Origin: Burkholderiaceae bacterium
GTDB lineage: Bacteria > Pseudomonadota > Gammaproteobacteria > Burkholderiales > Burkholderiaceae_E
Assembly (NCBI GenBank): GCA_023954135.1
Contig: JAMLIN010000002.1
Location: 186,001 to 250,000, forward strand
Direction: 5' to 3'
DNA length: 64,000 nt
Positions within the stretch are counted from its first letter, which is position 1. Each line of letters opens with the position of its first letter. Positions 25,961 through 35,380 of the stretch are shown in pieces. The notes beneath the pieces were generated by a model. The model was not told the DNA's origin. It searched no databases and saw only the letters and a list, made by a program, of their open reading frames with translations. Both the position numbers and the translations under genes were made by a program.

Positions 25961-26856
25961 AGTTTTATCTTCGGATCCAGCCAGTCGCGCAGGGAGTCGC
26001 CGAACAGGTTGAAGGCGAATACCGCGAGGCTGATCGCCACGCCGGGGAAGACGATCATCCAGGGGGCCTGCTGGTAGAAGTCGATCGCCGAGCCCGAGAG
26101 CATCAGCCCCCAGGCCGGGGTCGGCTCGGTGACGCCCAGCCCCAGGAAGGACAGCGAGGCCTCGAGCAGGATCGCCTGGCCGACGAAGGCGGTCAGCATG
26201 ATCAGGTAGGGCGCGGTGACGTTGGGCACGATGTGCCGCAGGATGATCCGCGGATGGGAGAAGCCGGCGGTGCGGGCGGCGTCGATGTACGGCATCTCGC
26301 GGATGGCCAGCGCCGAGGAGCGTACCACCCGCGCGACCTTGGGCACCATCGGCAGGCCGATCGCGATGATCAGGTTCCAGTCGATGCCGAGGATCACGTT
26401 CTTGCCGAGCACCGAGACCACGGCCAGCGCCAGCACGATGATCGGGAACGCCAGGATGATGTCCATCAGGCGCTGGATGATCATGTCGGTGCGGCCACCG
26501 AAGTAGGCCGAGGCGACCCCGATCATCGCCCCGATCGACGAACCGATCAGCGAGGAGAGGAAGCCGACCGCCAGCGCGGTCTGCGAGCCGTGGATGATCC
26601 GCGACAGCACGTCACGCCCGAAGTTGTCCGTGCCCAGCAGATGCTCGAGCGACGGCGGCGCGAGCAGGTTGGCGTAGTCGACGGCGAGCGGATCGTAGGG
26701 CGCTACCCAGGGCGCGAAGATCGCTCCGAGGATCATCAGGATGATGATGCCCAGCCCGGCGGCGCCCAGCGGCTGCTGCACGATGAAGGCGAGCACCGGG
26801 TGGCGCCGTTTCGGCACCTTGTAGGTGACCGTGATGGTGTCGGGCATGGCGCTCAT
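25957..26856 (-). CDS. dppC: Peptide/nickel-type ABC permease DppC
   Basis: A 299-residue permease with the DppC pattern: a cytoplasmic lead (TYKVPKRRHPVLAFI), then HLLGTDNFGRDVLSRIIHGSQ, then the EAA loop MPYIDAARTAGFSHPRIILRHIVPN, and the end FGDSLRDWLDPK. The start ATG overlaps the dppB stop (TGATG), so the two are translationally coupled. It is the last gene of a minus-strand operon (31640 down to 25957) and converges directly on livF. Confidence 0.93.
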   Translation of the reverse strand: MSAMPDTITVTYKVPKRRHPVLAFIVQQPLGAAGLGIIILMILGAIFAPWVAPYDPLAVDYANLLAPPSLEHLLGTDNFGRDVLSRIIHGSQTALAVGFLSSLIGSSIGAMIGVASAYFGGRTDMIIQRLMDIILAFPIIVLALAVVSVLGKNVILGIDWNLIIAIGLPMVPKVARVVRSSALAIREMPYIDAARTAGFSHPRIILRHIVPNVTAPYLIMLTAFVGQAILLEASLSFLGLGVTEPTPAWGLMLSGSAIDFYQQAPWMIVFPGVAISLAVFAFNLFGDSLRDWLDPKIKL

Positions 26857-27809
26857 CAGCGGTAGCGGATCCGGGGGTCGAGCCAGGCGTAGAGCAGGTC
26901 GATCACGAAGTTGATGATGATGAAGAAGCTGGCCACCAGCAGCACGAGCGACTGGACCATCGTGAAGTCGCTGCGCGAGACCGCCTCGACGAACAGCTTG
27001 CCGATGCCGTTGAGGTTGAAGACCTGCTCGGTCACGACCAGGCCGCCGATCAGGAAGGCGAACTCGAGCCCGACCACCGTGACCACCGGCAACAGCGCGT
27101 TTCTCAGCCCATGGCGGATGACGACCAGCCGCTCGAAGACGCCCTTGGCGCGCGCGGTCCGGATGTAGTCCTCCTGCAGCACCTCGAGCAGGGTGGAGCG
27201 CATCATCCGGGTGGCCACCGCCGAATACCGGTAGCCCACCGCGAGGGCCGGCCATATCAGTTGCGAGAGGTTCTCTCGCGGGTTCTCGAAAAACGGCGTG
27301 AACAGCACCGGCGGGTGCCAGTGGAACACGGTGAGCAGGGTCAGGATGATGACCATGCCGAGCCAGAACGACGGCACCGCGAGGCCCGCGATCGATATCA
27401 CGCGCACGAGGTGGTCGATCCAGCTGTCCTTGTAGAGCGCCGACAGGGTGCCGAGCGGGATCGCGATCAGCACGGCGAGGATCGTCGCCATCACCGCCAC
27501 CTGCAGCGACAGCGGCAGTCGCGAGGCGATCTCCTGGGCGACCGGCTTGCCGGTCCACATCGAGAAGCCGAAGTCGCCGGTCATCATGCCGCCGAGCCAC
27601 TTGGCGAACTGCACCGGAATCGGCTGGTCGAGGCCGAGCCTTACGCGCTCGGCCTCGATCACGTCCTGCGAGACGTTGGCGCCTTCGCCGCGCAGCATGA
27701 CCTCGACGGGATCGCCGCCCATCATGCGCAACATCAGGAAAACCAGGATCGCGACCCCGAGCAGGGTCGGGATCATCATCAGCAGGCGCTGGGTGACGTA
27801 GCGAAGCAT
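26856..27809 (-). CDS. dppB: Peptide/nickel-type ABC permease DppB
   Basis: A 317-residue permease starting MLRYVTQRLLMMIPTLLGVAILVF, with the DppB motif GLDQPIPVQFAKWL and the EAA loop DYIRTARAKGVFERLVVIRHGLRNALLPV. It has six helices. It lies 67 bases after the binding-protein gene and shares a base with dppC. Together they make the membrane pore of a peptide-class importer. Confidence 0.93.
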   Translation of the reverse strand: MLRYVTQRLLMMIPTLLGVAILVFLMLRMMGGDPVEVMLRGEGANVSQDVIEAERVRLGLDQPIPVQFAKWLGGMMTGDFGFSMWTGKPVAQEIASRLPLSLQVAVMATILAVLIAIPLGTLSALYKDSWIDHLVRVISIAGLAVPSFWLGMVIILTLLTVFHWHPPVLFTPFFENPRENLSQLIWPALAVGYRYSAVATRMMRSTLLEVLQEDYIRTARAKGVFERLVVIRHGLRNALLPVVTVVGLEFAFLIGGLVVTEQVFNLNGIGKLFVEAVSRSDFTMVQSLVLLVASFFIIINFVIDLLYAWLDPRIRYR

Positions 27810-27876
27810 CGATCGACCGGATGGGTTGGAAGCCGCCGCGAGCCGGCAGGCCGGCCCGCGGTACCGAGGCGCGCCG

Positions 27877-29454
27877 TCAGCGGTCGAGCCAGACGTTGGT
27901 CAGGTCCTGGCCCACGTAGTGACTCGGCGTCATGTCCCAGCCCTTGAGCTCCTTGTGCAGCACGATGATCCGATGCCACCAGATCGTCGGGATCACATAG
28001 GACTCCTCGAGCAGGTGCTTCTCGAACTCCTGCACGATCGCCTTGCGCTTGCCCTTGTCGAGCTCGCCCGACTGCTGGTCGTAGAGCGCGTCGAGCTTGC
28101 GATCGGTGTGGCCCGAGTAGTTCAGGGCCGACCGGTCGGCCGACACGTACTTCATCAGCGCAAGGTTCGGCTCGTCCATGAAGTCGCAGTTGAAGTCGAG
28201 TGCGGCGTCATAGGTCGGGTTGCCGCGCTGCTGGGCCGCCATGTACAGGCGCGTCTCGAGCTGCTCGTGCTCGACGGTCAGCCCGATCTGGCGCCACTGG
28301 TCGATCAGGAAGACCCCCACCGGCGTGTACGGCATCGCCACGTTGCGGTTGGTCAGCTTGAAGCTCAGCTTCTCGACCCCGGCCTCCTTGAGCAAGCGGC
28401 GCGCTTCCTCGCGCGAAGCCTTGATGTCGCGCGAGAAGCCGGGCAGCTTGAGCAGATCCGCCTCGTCGGTGGCCAACTCGTAGCCCGGGCGCAGGACGCC
28501 GCCGACATGCCGCACCAGGGCGATCTTCTGCAGTGCCTCGGCGCCGGCCCAGCGATCGACCGCCAGCGAAAGCGCTCGGCGTACGCGCGCATCATCGAAG
28601 GGCTTCTTGGTCGTGTTGAAGCTCACGACCAGGCTGCAGGCCCAGGGCGATTCGAGCACCACGGCCCGATCGCCCAGCGCCTGGACGAGCCGGTCGCGGT
28701 CGGCCGGCGAGTGGCCGCGGAACTCGGCCAGTACCTGGCCGGCCGAGAGCGCGTTGACCATCGCCGCGCCGCGCATGAACACGGCGCGATACTCGTCGAG
28801 GTAGGGTTTGCCCGGCTCGAAGTAGTCGGCGAACTTGCGCCCGACCCAGTGCGAGCCGGCCTGGTGCTCGACGAAGGTGAACGGACCGGTGCCGAGGATG
28901 TTGCGTTCGGGGAACTTCGGATCCTCCTTCAGCTTCGCCGCGCTGTAGACGCAATCCCACGGCGACGCGAAATTGGAGAGCATCGAGGCGTTGGGCTTCG
29001 AGAGCTTGAACACCACCGTATGGGCATCGGGCGTCTCGATCGACGTGATGTCGCGGTAGCTCTCCACCCGCAGCGAACGCACGCCCTCGGGCGGATTGCG
29101 CAGGCGGTCGTAGGTCGCGCGGATGTCCTCCGACGTGAAGGCCGAGCCATCGTGGAACTTGACGTTCTTGCGCAGGTTGAACGTAAAGGTGAGGCCGTCC
29201 GGCGCGACCGTCCAGGATTCGGCGAGATCGCCGGTCACCTTGGGATAGTTCGGTCCGTCGAACTTCAGCAGGGTGGAGTAGTGCGGCCGCACCGGATGGA
29301 TGAACGCGAACGAACTCTGGGCATGGCAGTCGTAGTTCGGCGGCTCGGCGCTGACCGCGAAGTTCAGGGTGCCGCCTGATTTCGGGGTCTGGGCGAGCGC
29401 CGGCGACGTCATGGCTGCCAGGGTGATTGCTAGGGCTGCGTAACGGAATCTCAT
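27877..29454 (-). CDS. Peptide-class ABC transporter substrate-binding protein
   Basis: A 525-residue SBP_bac_5 protein with a signal peptide (1-~21, ending SPALA before QTPKSGGTL). The family block WTVAPDGLTFTFNLRKNVKFHDGSAFTSEDI is followed by GTGPFTF and ALSLAVDR. Binding proteins of this class take di/oligopeptides, nickel complexes, opines or other amides. The ATG at 29454 gives the signal peptide; the frame is open further upstream without a plausible start. It lies between the fused ATPase gene and dppB, an order seen in many accessory peptide-class operons. Confidence 0.9.
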   Translation of the reverse strand: MRFRYAALAITLAAMTSPALAQTPKSGGTLNFAVSAEPPNYDCHAQSSFAFIHPVRPHYSTLLKFDGPNYPKVTGDLAESWTVAPDGLTFTFNLRKNVKFHDGSAFTSEDIRATYDRLRNPPEGVRSLRVESYRDITSIETPDAHTVVFKLSKPNASMLSNFASPWDCVYSAAKLKEDPKFPERNILGTGPFTFVEHQAGSHWVGRKFADYFEPGKPYLDEYRAVFMRGAAMVNALSAGQVLAEFRGHSPADRDRLVQALGDRAVVLESPWACSLVVSFNTTKKPFDDARVRRALSLAVDRWAGAEALQKIALVRHVGGVLRPGYELATDEADLLKLPGFSRDIKASREEARRLLKEAGVEKLSFKLTNRNVAMPYTPVGVFLIDQWRQIGLTVEHEQLETRLYMAAQQRGNPTYDAALDFNCDFMDEPNLALMKYVSADRSALNYSGHTDRKLDALYDQQSGELDKGKRKAIVQEFEKHLLEESYVIPTIWWHRIIVLHKELKGWDMTPSHYVGQDLTNVWLDR

Positions 29455-29549
29455 CGGGTGTCTCCTCCGCTGTGTTGTCGAAAAGGGCTCCATGGCCTTC
29501 GACGTGTCTGATGAACCGGTTCTCGCTGCTGTCCGCCTCCTGCCTGCTT

Positions 29550-31640
29550 CTATGCCTTGATGCACGCCGCGAAGTGGCGTGGCTTGATCTGTCGCAGCTC
29601 CGGGACCTCGGCCTGGCATTCCGGCGTGGCGATCGGACAGCGGGTATGGAAGACGCAACCCGGCGGCGGCGCGAGCGGGCTGGGAACCTCGCCGCCGAGC
29701 ACGGCGCGCGAGCGTTCGCGCTCGAGCAGCGGATCGGGTATCGGCACCGCATCGAGCAGCGCCTCGGTGTACGGGTGCAGCGGCTCGCTGTAGAGCGCGT
29801 CGCGATCGGCGATCTCCATCACCCGGCCCATGTACATGACGACGACGCGATCCGAGATGTGACGGACGACGGCGAGGTCGTGGGCGATGAAGAGATACGT
29901 CAGGCCGAGCGCCTTCTGCAGGTCCTCGAGCAGGTTGATGATCTGCGCCTGGATCGAGACATCGAGCGCCGAGACGGGCTCGTCGCAGACGATGAAGCGC
30001 GGCTCGAGTGCCAGGGCGCGGGCGATCCCGACGCGCTGGCGCTGCCCGCCCGAGAGCTCGTGCGGATAGCGTTCGGCCATGTAGTCGTACAGGCCCACCT
30101 TGTCGAGCAGTTCGGCGACGCGTCGCTTCGCGGCGGCGCGGTCGGGCACCAGGCCGTGCACCAGGGTCGGCTCGGCGATGATGTCGCCGATCGTCATCCG
30201 GGGATTGAGCGACGAGTACGGATCCTGGAAGATCACCTGGACCGCGCGGCGATAGCGCTGCATCTGCGCGGTGTCGGCGCGGGTGATGTCGATGCCGTCG
30301 TAGACGATCCGGCCGGCGACCTCGCGTTCGAGCCGCAGCAGGGTACGCCCCGCCGTGGTCTTGCCGCAGCCCGATTCGCCCACCAGGCCGAGAGTTTCGC
30401 CGGCGTGCAGGCTGAACGAGACATCGTCGACGGCCCGCACCGTTGCCCGGCCACGGCTGCTGATGCCGCGCCCGACCTCGAACCAGGTCCGGAGGCCATC
30501 GACGACGAGCAGCGGCTCACCGGTGAACTCTTTCGGCGGCGCCGGCTCGAGCTGGGCATCCCCGGGCAGGCCGATCGCCTGCGGTCCGCTGGCAGCCAGC
30601 TCGGCGGCGCGCAGGCACGCCGAGCCATGGTCTGGCTCGATCGTCTCCAGCGCGGGCAGCTCGGCCTCGCAGGCGTCCTGGCGCGCCGCGCAGCGCGCGG
30701 CGAAACGACAACCGGGCGGCGGCGCCAGCAGGTTCGGCGGCAGGCCGTCGATCGTCGCCAGTCGCGCACCGCGCGGGCGGTCCAGTCGCGGCACCGAGCG
30801 CAGCAGGCCGACGGTGTAGGGGTGCAGCGGCCTGGCGAACACCGCGGCGGCGCTGCCCTGCTCGGCCATGCGCGCCGCGTACATGACGTTCACGCGATCG
30901 GCATAGCGGGCGACGATGCCCAGGTTGTGCGTGATCACCACCATCGCGATGCCGAGATCGCGCGACAGCGTCTTCATCAGGTGAAGGATCTGCGCCTGGA
31001 TCGTGACGTCGAGCGCGGTGGTGGGCTCGTCGGCAATGATCAGCCTCGGGTTGCAGGCCAGGCCGATGGCGATCATCACCCGCTGGCGCATGCCGCCGGA
31101 GAACTGGTGCGGAAACTGCCCCAGCCGGCGCTGCGGATCGGGGATGCCGACCATCTCGAGCAGCTCGATCGCGCGATCGCGTGCCTGCGCCTGGCTCATC
31201 CTCTTGTGGATGATCAGCGGCTCCATCAGTTGCAGCCCGATGCTCAGCACCGGGTTGAGCGATGTCATCGGCTCCTGGAAGATCATCGAGATGTCGCGCC
31301 CGCGCAGGGCGCGCATCGACTCCTCGTCGAGCGTCAGGAGGTCCCGGCCCTCGAACAGGATCCGGCCGCGCACCACGCGGCCTGCCGGCTTCGCGAGCAG
31401 CCGCATAACCGTCAGCGCGGAGACGGATTTTCCGCAGCCCGATTCACCGACGAGCGCCACCATCTCGCCCGGGTGGACGTCCCAGCTGGCGCCCTCGACC
31501 GCGCGCACGACACCGCGCGAGGTCACGAAATGGACGTGCAGATCCTCGACGGAAAGAAGAGGTGTGGCCCCGGCGGAGAGCCGGGATGCAGGGGGACCGG
31601 AGGCTTCGACGACGGGGCTCGAGGAGCTTGAATCGTGCAC
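29550..31640 (-). CDS. Fused DppD-DppF ABC ATP-binding protein
   Basis: A 696-residue protein made of two complete peptide-class ATPases. Half 1: Walker A GESGCGKS (65-72), signature [11 protein letters not shown], Walker [11 protein letters not shown]. Half 2: Walker [10 protein letters not shown] (~423), signature [14 protein letters not shown], Walker [11 protein letters not shown]. Each half ends with the oligopeptide-transporter C-terminal cysteine-rich motif ([15 protein letters not shown] and [15 protein letters not shown]), which can carry an iron-sulfur cluster in relatives. It is the first gene of the Dpp-type operon. The GTG start at 31640 has only a weak Shine-Dalgarno; a later start would still leave both domains. 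Confidence 0.92.
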   Translation of the reverse strand: MHDSSSSSPVVEASGPPASRLSAGATPLLSVEDLHVHFVTSRGVVRAVEGASWDVHPGEMVALVGESGCGKSVSALTVMRLLAKPAGRVVRGRILFEGRDLLTLDEESMRALRGRDISMIFQEPMTSLNPVLSIGLQLMEPLIIHKRMSQAQARDRAIELLEMVGIPDPQRRLGQFPHQFSGGMRQRVMIAIGLACNPRLIIADEPTTALDVTIQAQILHLMKTLSRDLGIAMVVITHNLGIVARYADRVNVMYAARMAEQGSAAAVFARPLHPYTVGLLRSVPRLDRPRGARLATIDGLPPNLLAPPPGCRFAARCAARQDACEAELPALETIEPDHGSACLRAAELAASGPQAIGLPGDAQLEPAPPKEFTGEPLLVVDGLRTWFEVGRGISSRGRATVRAVDDVSFSLHAGETLGLVGESGCGKTTAGRTLLRLEREVAGRIVYDGIDITRADTAQMQRYRRAVQVIFQDPYSSLNPRMTIGDIIAEPTLVHGLVPDRAAAKRRVAELLDKVGLYDYMAERYPHELSGGQRQRVGIARALALEPRFIVCDEPVSALDVSIQAQIINLLEDLQKALGLTYLFIAHDLAVVRHISDRVVVMYMGRVMEIADRDALYSEPLHPYTEALLDAVPIPDPLLERERSRAVLGGEVPSPLAPPPGCVFHTRCPIATPECQAEVPELRQIKPRHFAACIKA

Positions 31641-32059
31641 TAGGCGGGCCTGCTGGGTTGCAGTGGTCTCTCGCGTCGCCGACGGTGCATCCGTTCCGGG
31701 CGGCAGCAGGAAGTCCTGTACGCCCGGGCCGGGCCCGATCGGAATACGCTTTCGGATGGTCCTTCAATACGCCGGGTCGCGTGAGCCGGGGAAATCCCTG
31801 AGTGCGCATCGCTGCCGGGCATCGGCAAGGGACATTCCGGCGCGGCTTCTCGCGCCTGGCTGCATGGCGGCATCCGCCCCGAAGGCTCGTCGTGCGTTTG
31901 CCGACGAACTCAGCCGGGGCGCGAACCGCCGATCGTCTCCTCTGTCGGTGGCAGATTCTCTGGGCAGTGTGCCATAGAGCCCGAGCCGAGGGAACCACCG
32001 CCGGCCGTCGCCTCGCACGACGACGCAGGGTGGGGCAGTCGAAGCCCCGGCACCCTCCG
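31641..32059. other. 419-base gap without a gene
   Basis: This stretch must hold the promoter of the minus-strand Dpp-type operon, but I see no clear -35/-10 pair. At its right end, four bases after the TetR stop, an imperfect hairpin (GGGGC 32032-32036 with GCCCC 32044-32048, extended by GGGTG/CACCC with a 2-base bulge) may end the TetR transcript. No protein-like frame is convincing. Confidence 0.4.
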
Positions 32060-32641
32060 TCAGGCCTCGCCCTCGCCCTTTCCCTGCAATGCCACGAGGC
32101 TATTGCGCACCGCGCGCAGAACGTCGTCCGAGCGCTTCGGGTCGGTCATCACCCGTGAGACCAGCAGGCCACCGATCATCGCGCTGACGGCGAGCAGCGC
32201 CTGTTCGTCGTCGTCATGGCCCAGGGTATCGGCCACCTTCGCGACGAAGCGTTCGATATATGCCTCCATCACCGCGCGCGAGTGCTCGTCGGCGCGCGCC
32301 ACGTCCGATGACAGCGCGGCAAGCGCGCAGCCGGTCTTGCGTGAATCGCGGTGGGTTCGGCTGAGATAGCTGCGGACCATGCCGGCGTAGGTCGGTGGCT
32401 TCGTGGGATCGGTCGCTAGCTTCGCCGTGGTCGCACCGTCCTCGAGGGCGCGCCCGAGCGCCTGCGCAAGCAGGTCCGAACGCGAGGCGAAGTGGCCGTA
32501 GAAGCCGCCGTGCGTCAGGCCGACGCTTTGCATCAGCTTGCCGACGCTGACCGACTCCAGTCCGGTGTCGCGGATCTGCCCGGCCGCCTGCTTCAGGATG
32601 CGTTCATGGCTCTGGGCCTTGTCGGCCCGGGAATGGCCCAT
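32060..32641 (-). CDS. TetR/AcrR-family transcriptional regulator
   Basis: A 193-residue regulator. The N-terminal helix-turn-helix is VSVGKLMQSVGLTHGGFYGHFASRSDLLAQAL (~31-62), a form common in small TetR repressors of the TetR_C_6-like group; the rest is the helical ligand domain, with Cys ~99 in KTGCALAALSSD. The ATG at 32641 is preferred over the longer open frame to 32791 because upstream residues run through the divergent promoter. It is divergent from the crotonase gene with palindromes between them, so it probably controls itself and that gene. Confidence 0.88.
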   Translation of the reverse strand: MGHSRADKAQSHERILKQAAGQIRDTGLESVSVGKLMQSVGLTHGGFYGHFASRSDLLAQALGRALEDGATTAKLATDPTKPPTYAGMVRSYLSRTHRDSRKTGCALAALSSDVARADEHSRAVMEAYIERFVAKVADTLGHDDDEQALLAVSAMIGGLLVSRVMTDPKRSDDVLRAVRNSLVALQGKGEGEA

Positions 32642-32671
32642 GTCGGTGCCCCGGGGTTCGTGTTCCGATGA

Positions 32672-32719
32672 TTCTGGATTATAGTCATCATACTTCTGAA
32701 TGATGATCATCATCCAGAA
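32672..32719. promoter_or_regulatory. Divergent promoter and operator region between tetR and the crotonase gene
   Basis: An inverted repeat TTCTGGAT (32672-32679) / ATCCAGAA (32712-32719) encloses a perfect 14-bp palindrome ATGATGATCATCAT (32700-32713). The left arm overlaps a minus-strand TATAAT (32678-32683) and a plus-strand TATAGT (32680-32685), which are candidate -10 boxes for the TetR and crotonase genes. A TetR dimer bound here would cover both promoters. Confidence 0.6.
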
Positions 32720-32789
32720 CGGCCGGAAAGCCGCGCAAACGTCGCGACGTCCGTCCATCGACCCGCCTATCCAAGAAAGGAAGCACGCC

Positions 32790-33569
32790 ATGAGCAGTAC
32801 GCCCGAAGTCAGGATGATCGTTGACGGTCACGTCGCCGTGATCTCGCTCGACAACACCGCCAAGAAGAACGCGATCACCCCCGAGCTGATGCAGCAGCTG
32901 TCGCAGCACCTCACCACCTTCGACAACGACGACGATCTCTGGGTGGCGGTGCTCGATCCGGCCGGCGAGCACACCACCGCCGGCCTCGACATGCCGAAAT
33001 TCTTCGGCCCGAATGCCACGGCGAAGCCGATCCCGCCCGAGCAGATCGACCCCTTCGGCATGAAGAAGCGCTGCCGCAAGCCGCTCGTCTCGGTGGTGCA
33101 TGGCATCACCTACACGATCGGCATCGAGATGATGCTCGCGAGCGACATCGTGATCGCCGCCGACACCGCGCGCTTCGCGCAACTCGAGTCCAAGCGCGGC
33201 ATCGCGCCGCTGGGCGGGGCGCATTATCGCTATCTCACCCGCACGGGGTGGGGCAATGCGATGTACCACCTGCTGCTGTGCGACGAGTTCGATGCCCAGG
33301 AAGCCTATCGCTGCGGCTTCGTGCAGGAGGTCCATCCCTTCGGCCGGCATCGCGAGCGCGCCCTCGAGATTGCCCACCTGATCTGCAAATGCGCGCCGAT
33401 CGGCCTGCGGGTGACGAAGCAGGCGGCGCTCACCTACATCGAGCAGGGTGAACAGGCGGCGATCGCGGTCATCCCCGGCATCCGGGAGAAAGTCTTCGCG
33501 ACCGAGGACTTCAGGGAAGGCATCCAGTCCTTCGTCGAGCGCCGGGAAGCCCGGTTCCAGGGACGCTGA
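32790..33569 (+). CDS. Enoyl-CoA hydratase/isomerase (crotonase) family protein
   Basis: A 259-residue crotonase. The CoA-binding and oxyanion-hole segments are PAGEHTTAGLDMPKF (usual: xxxFSAGxDL) and HGITYTIGIEMMLASDIVIAA. The region that normally supplies the catalytic glutamates reads FAQLESKRGIAPLGGAHYRY: one acidic residue (in LES) is near the usual place, while the GAGGTQRL block is altered, so the reaction may differ from simple hydration. The ATG at 32790 has AGAAAGGA upstream. It is the only gene divergent from the TetR regulator. Confidence 0.85.
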   Translation: MSSTPEVRMIVDGHVAVISLDNTAKKNAITPELMQQLSQHLTTFDNDDDLWVAVLDPAGEHTTAGLDMPKFFGPNATAKPIPPEQIDPFGMKKRCRKPLVSVVHGITYTIGIEMMLASDIVIAADTARFAQLESKRGIAPLGGAHYRYLTRTGWGNAMYHLLLCDEFDAQEAYRCGFVQEVHPFGRHRERALEIAHLICKCAPIGLRVTKQAALTYIEQGEQAAIAVIPGIREKVFATEDFREGIQSFVERREARFQGR

Positions 33570-33854
33570 TCGCCGCCACCGGCGGGAGAGGGCCGGTCGT
33601 CGATGCGAACGGCCGGCACGGCAAGCCGCAATTGTCGCCCTCCTCCCGGTCCATCATAGTTGCGGGGGTTCCGGGTGATTCGAGCCACCGTGCCCGCGGC
33701 CCGGCGCGCAGCCGGGTTAGCGCGACTGCCGGACCCTTGTGCGTTTGTCGCAACATCCGCACCGTTGATCGGCATCGCGGGGCTGGCCTCGGGCGGGCTG
33801 GCTACCATCGGCGGCAGAATACCGGAACCATCAATCAGCCTGGATGCAGGAGAG

Positions 33855-34040
33855 ATGAGCGACAAGAACGAGGGTTTCCGGTCATGGATGTGCCTCATCT
33901 GCGGATGGATCTACGAGGAAGAAGCCGGATTGCCCGAGGAGGGCATCGCCCCCGGCACCCGTTGGGAAGACATCCCGATGAACTGGACCTGTCCCGAGTG
34001 CGGCGCCCGCAAGGAGGATTTCGAGATGGTGGAGATCTGA
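33855..34040 (+). CDS. Rubredoxin
   Basis: A 61-residue electron carrier with the four iron ligands Cys13/Cys16 (CLICGWIY) and Cys46/Cys49 (CPECGARKEDFE), plus the WTCPECG signature. The ATG at 33855 follows CAGGAGAG; an open frame reaches back to 33660 but adds non-family residues. It lies 3 bases before pilG. A rubredoxin gene just upstream of the pil-chp operon is common in beta- and gammaproteobacteria. The 285-base gap before it (33570-33854) shows no gene and must contain the operon promoter, though no clear box is seen. Confidence 0.93.
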   Translation: MSDKNEGFRSWMCLICGWIYEEEAGLPEEGIAPGTRWEDIPMNWTCPECGARKEDFEMVEI

Positions 34041-34043
34041 AGC

Positions 34044-34445
34044 ATGAGCACTGAAGGCGATCTCTCCGGTATCCGGGTGATGGTCATCGACGACAGCAAC
34101 ACCATCCGCCGCAGCGCCGAGATCTTCCTCGGCAAGGCCGGTGCGAGGGTCATCCTGGCCGAGGACGGCTTCGATGCGCTTGCCAAGATCGCCGACCACG
34201 AGCCCCAGCTGATCTTCTGCGACATCCTGATGCCGCGGCTCGACGGCTACCAGACCTGCGCGATGATCAAGCGCAGCCCGCGTTTCCGCGATATCCCGGT
34301 GGTGATGCTCTCGAGCAAGGACGGCCTGTTCGATCGGGCCCGCGGCCGTATGGTGGGCTCCGACCGTTACCTGACCAAGCCGTTCTCCAAGGACAGCCTG
34401 CTCGCCACCGTCGCCGAGTTCGTGCGACGCCCCGAGACGGTCTAG
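34044..34445 (+). CDS. pilG: Type IV pilus chemosensory response regulator PilG
   Basis: A 133-residue single-domain receiver. Acidic pocket Asp16-Asp17 (VIDDSNT), phosphoacceptor Asp60 (FCDILMPRLDG), and the switch lysine in YLTKPF. CheY-like PilG promotes pilus extension and cAMP signalling in the Chp system. It directly follows rubredoxin and precedes pilH, the normal order, supporting the assignment. Confidence 0.93.
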   Translation: MSTEGDLSGIRVMVIDDSNTIRRSAEIFLGKAGARVILAEDGFDALAKIADHEPQLIFCDILMPRLDGYQTCAMIKRSPRFRDIPVVMLSSKDGLFDRARGRMVGSDRYLTKPFSKDSLLATVAEFVRRPETV

Positions 34446-34464
34446 CCGGCGGGAGACCGATCCC

Positions 34465-34833
34465 ATGGCCGCGCGCAAGGTGCTGATCGTCGACGATTCG
34501 GCCACCGAGAGGCACTACATGTCGGAACTCTTCGGCAGGCAGGGCTATGTGGTGATCACGGCCGAGAACGGTGACGAAGCGGTGGCCAAGGCGCGCAGCG
34601 AGCGTCCGTCGGTGGTCGTGATGGACGTGGTCATGCCCGGCCAGAGCGGTTTCCAGATCACCCGTGCGCTCTCGCGCGATCCGGCCACCGGCGCGATTCC
34701 CGTCATCATCTGCAGCAGCAAGAACACCGAGACCGACCGGATCTGGGGCTTGCGCCAGGGGGCCCGCGAATACCTGACCAAGCCGGTGCGGCCCGACGTG
34801 CTGCTCGCGCGGGTCGCCGAACTGGCGCGCTAG
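34465..34833 (+). CDS. pilH: Type IV pilus chemosensory response regulator PilH
   Basis: A 122-residue single-domain receiver with Asp10-Asp11 (IVDDSATE), phosphoacceptor Asp54 (VVMDVVMPGQSG) and lysine in YLTKPV. PilH acts as a second CheY-like protein, thought to drain phosphate from ChpA and affect retraction. It is one base upstream of pilI. Confidence 0.93.
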   Translation: MAARKVLIVDDSATERHYMSELFGRQGYVVITAENGDEAVAKARSERPSVVVMDVVMPGQSGFQITRALSRDPATGAIPVIICSSKNTETDRIWGLRQGAREYLTKPVRPDVLLARVAELAR

Positions 34834-34834
34834 C

Positions 34835-35362
34835 ATGAGTAAAACGCCCCGACCCTCGCTGCGTGAGTTCCAGGCCCGGCTCAACGAGCGCCTCGAGCAG
34901 GCTGCCGGCGCCGGCATCGACGCCCGGCTCGGGCTCGAGATCGGCACCGAGCGCTGGCTGGTCGAGCTGGCCGATGCCGGCGAGATCGTGCCGGTGCCCG
35001 AGCGCATCGTGGCGGTGCCGCTCACCCATGCCTGGTTCAAGGGCCTGGTCAGCCTGCGCGGCGCCCTGTTCGGCGTGAGCGACCTGTCCGAGTTCGCCGG
35101 CAAGGGCCCGACCGCGATCGGCCGGGAGTCCAGGCTGGTGTCCTTCGCCGGCCGTTTCGGCGTCAATGCCGCGATCATCGCGAGCCGGATGCTGGGCCTG
35201 CATGGGATCGAGTCGATGACCCGCGAGGAGACCGACCGCGGGGACGGCGCCGTAGCCCCCTGGGTGGGTGCCACCTGGATCGACGCCGAGGGGCGGCGCT
35301 GGCGGGAACTGTCGGTCGAACGGCTTTGCAGCGATGCTGCGTTTCTCGGAATCGGCCGCTGA
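34835..35362 (+). CDS. pilI: CheW-like adaptor PilI
   Basis: A 175-residue protein with one CheW domain (GTERWLVELADAGEIVPVPERI, then WFKGLVSLRGALFGVSDLSEFAG). It couples the receptor PilJ to the kinase ChpA/PilL. Position between pilH and pilJ is as in the classical Pil-Chp cluster. Confidence 0.92.
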   Translation: MSKTPRPSLREFQARLNERLEQAAGAGIDARLGLEIGTERWLVELADAGEIVPVPERIVAVPLTHAWFKGLVSLRGALFGVSDLSEFAGKGPTAIGRESRLVSFAGRFGVNAAIIASRMLGLHGIESMTREETDRGDGAVAPWVGATWIDAEGRRWRELSVERLCSDAAFLGIGR

Positions 35363-35380
35363 CGGCCGGGTGGATGGACG

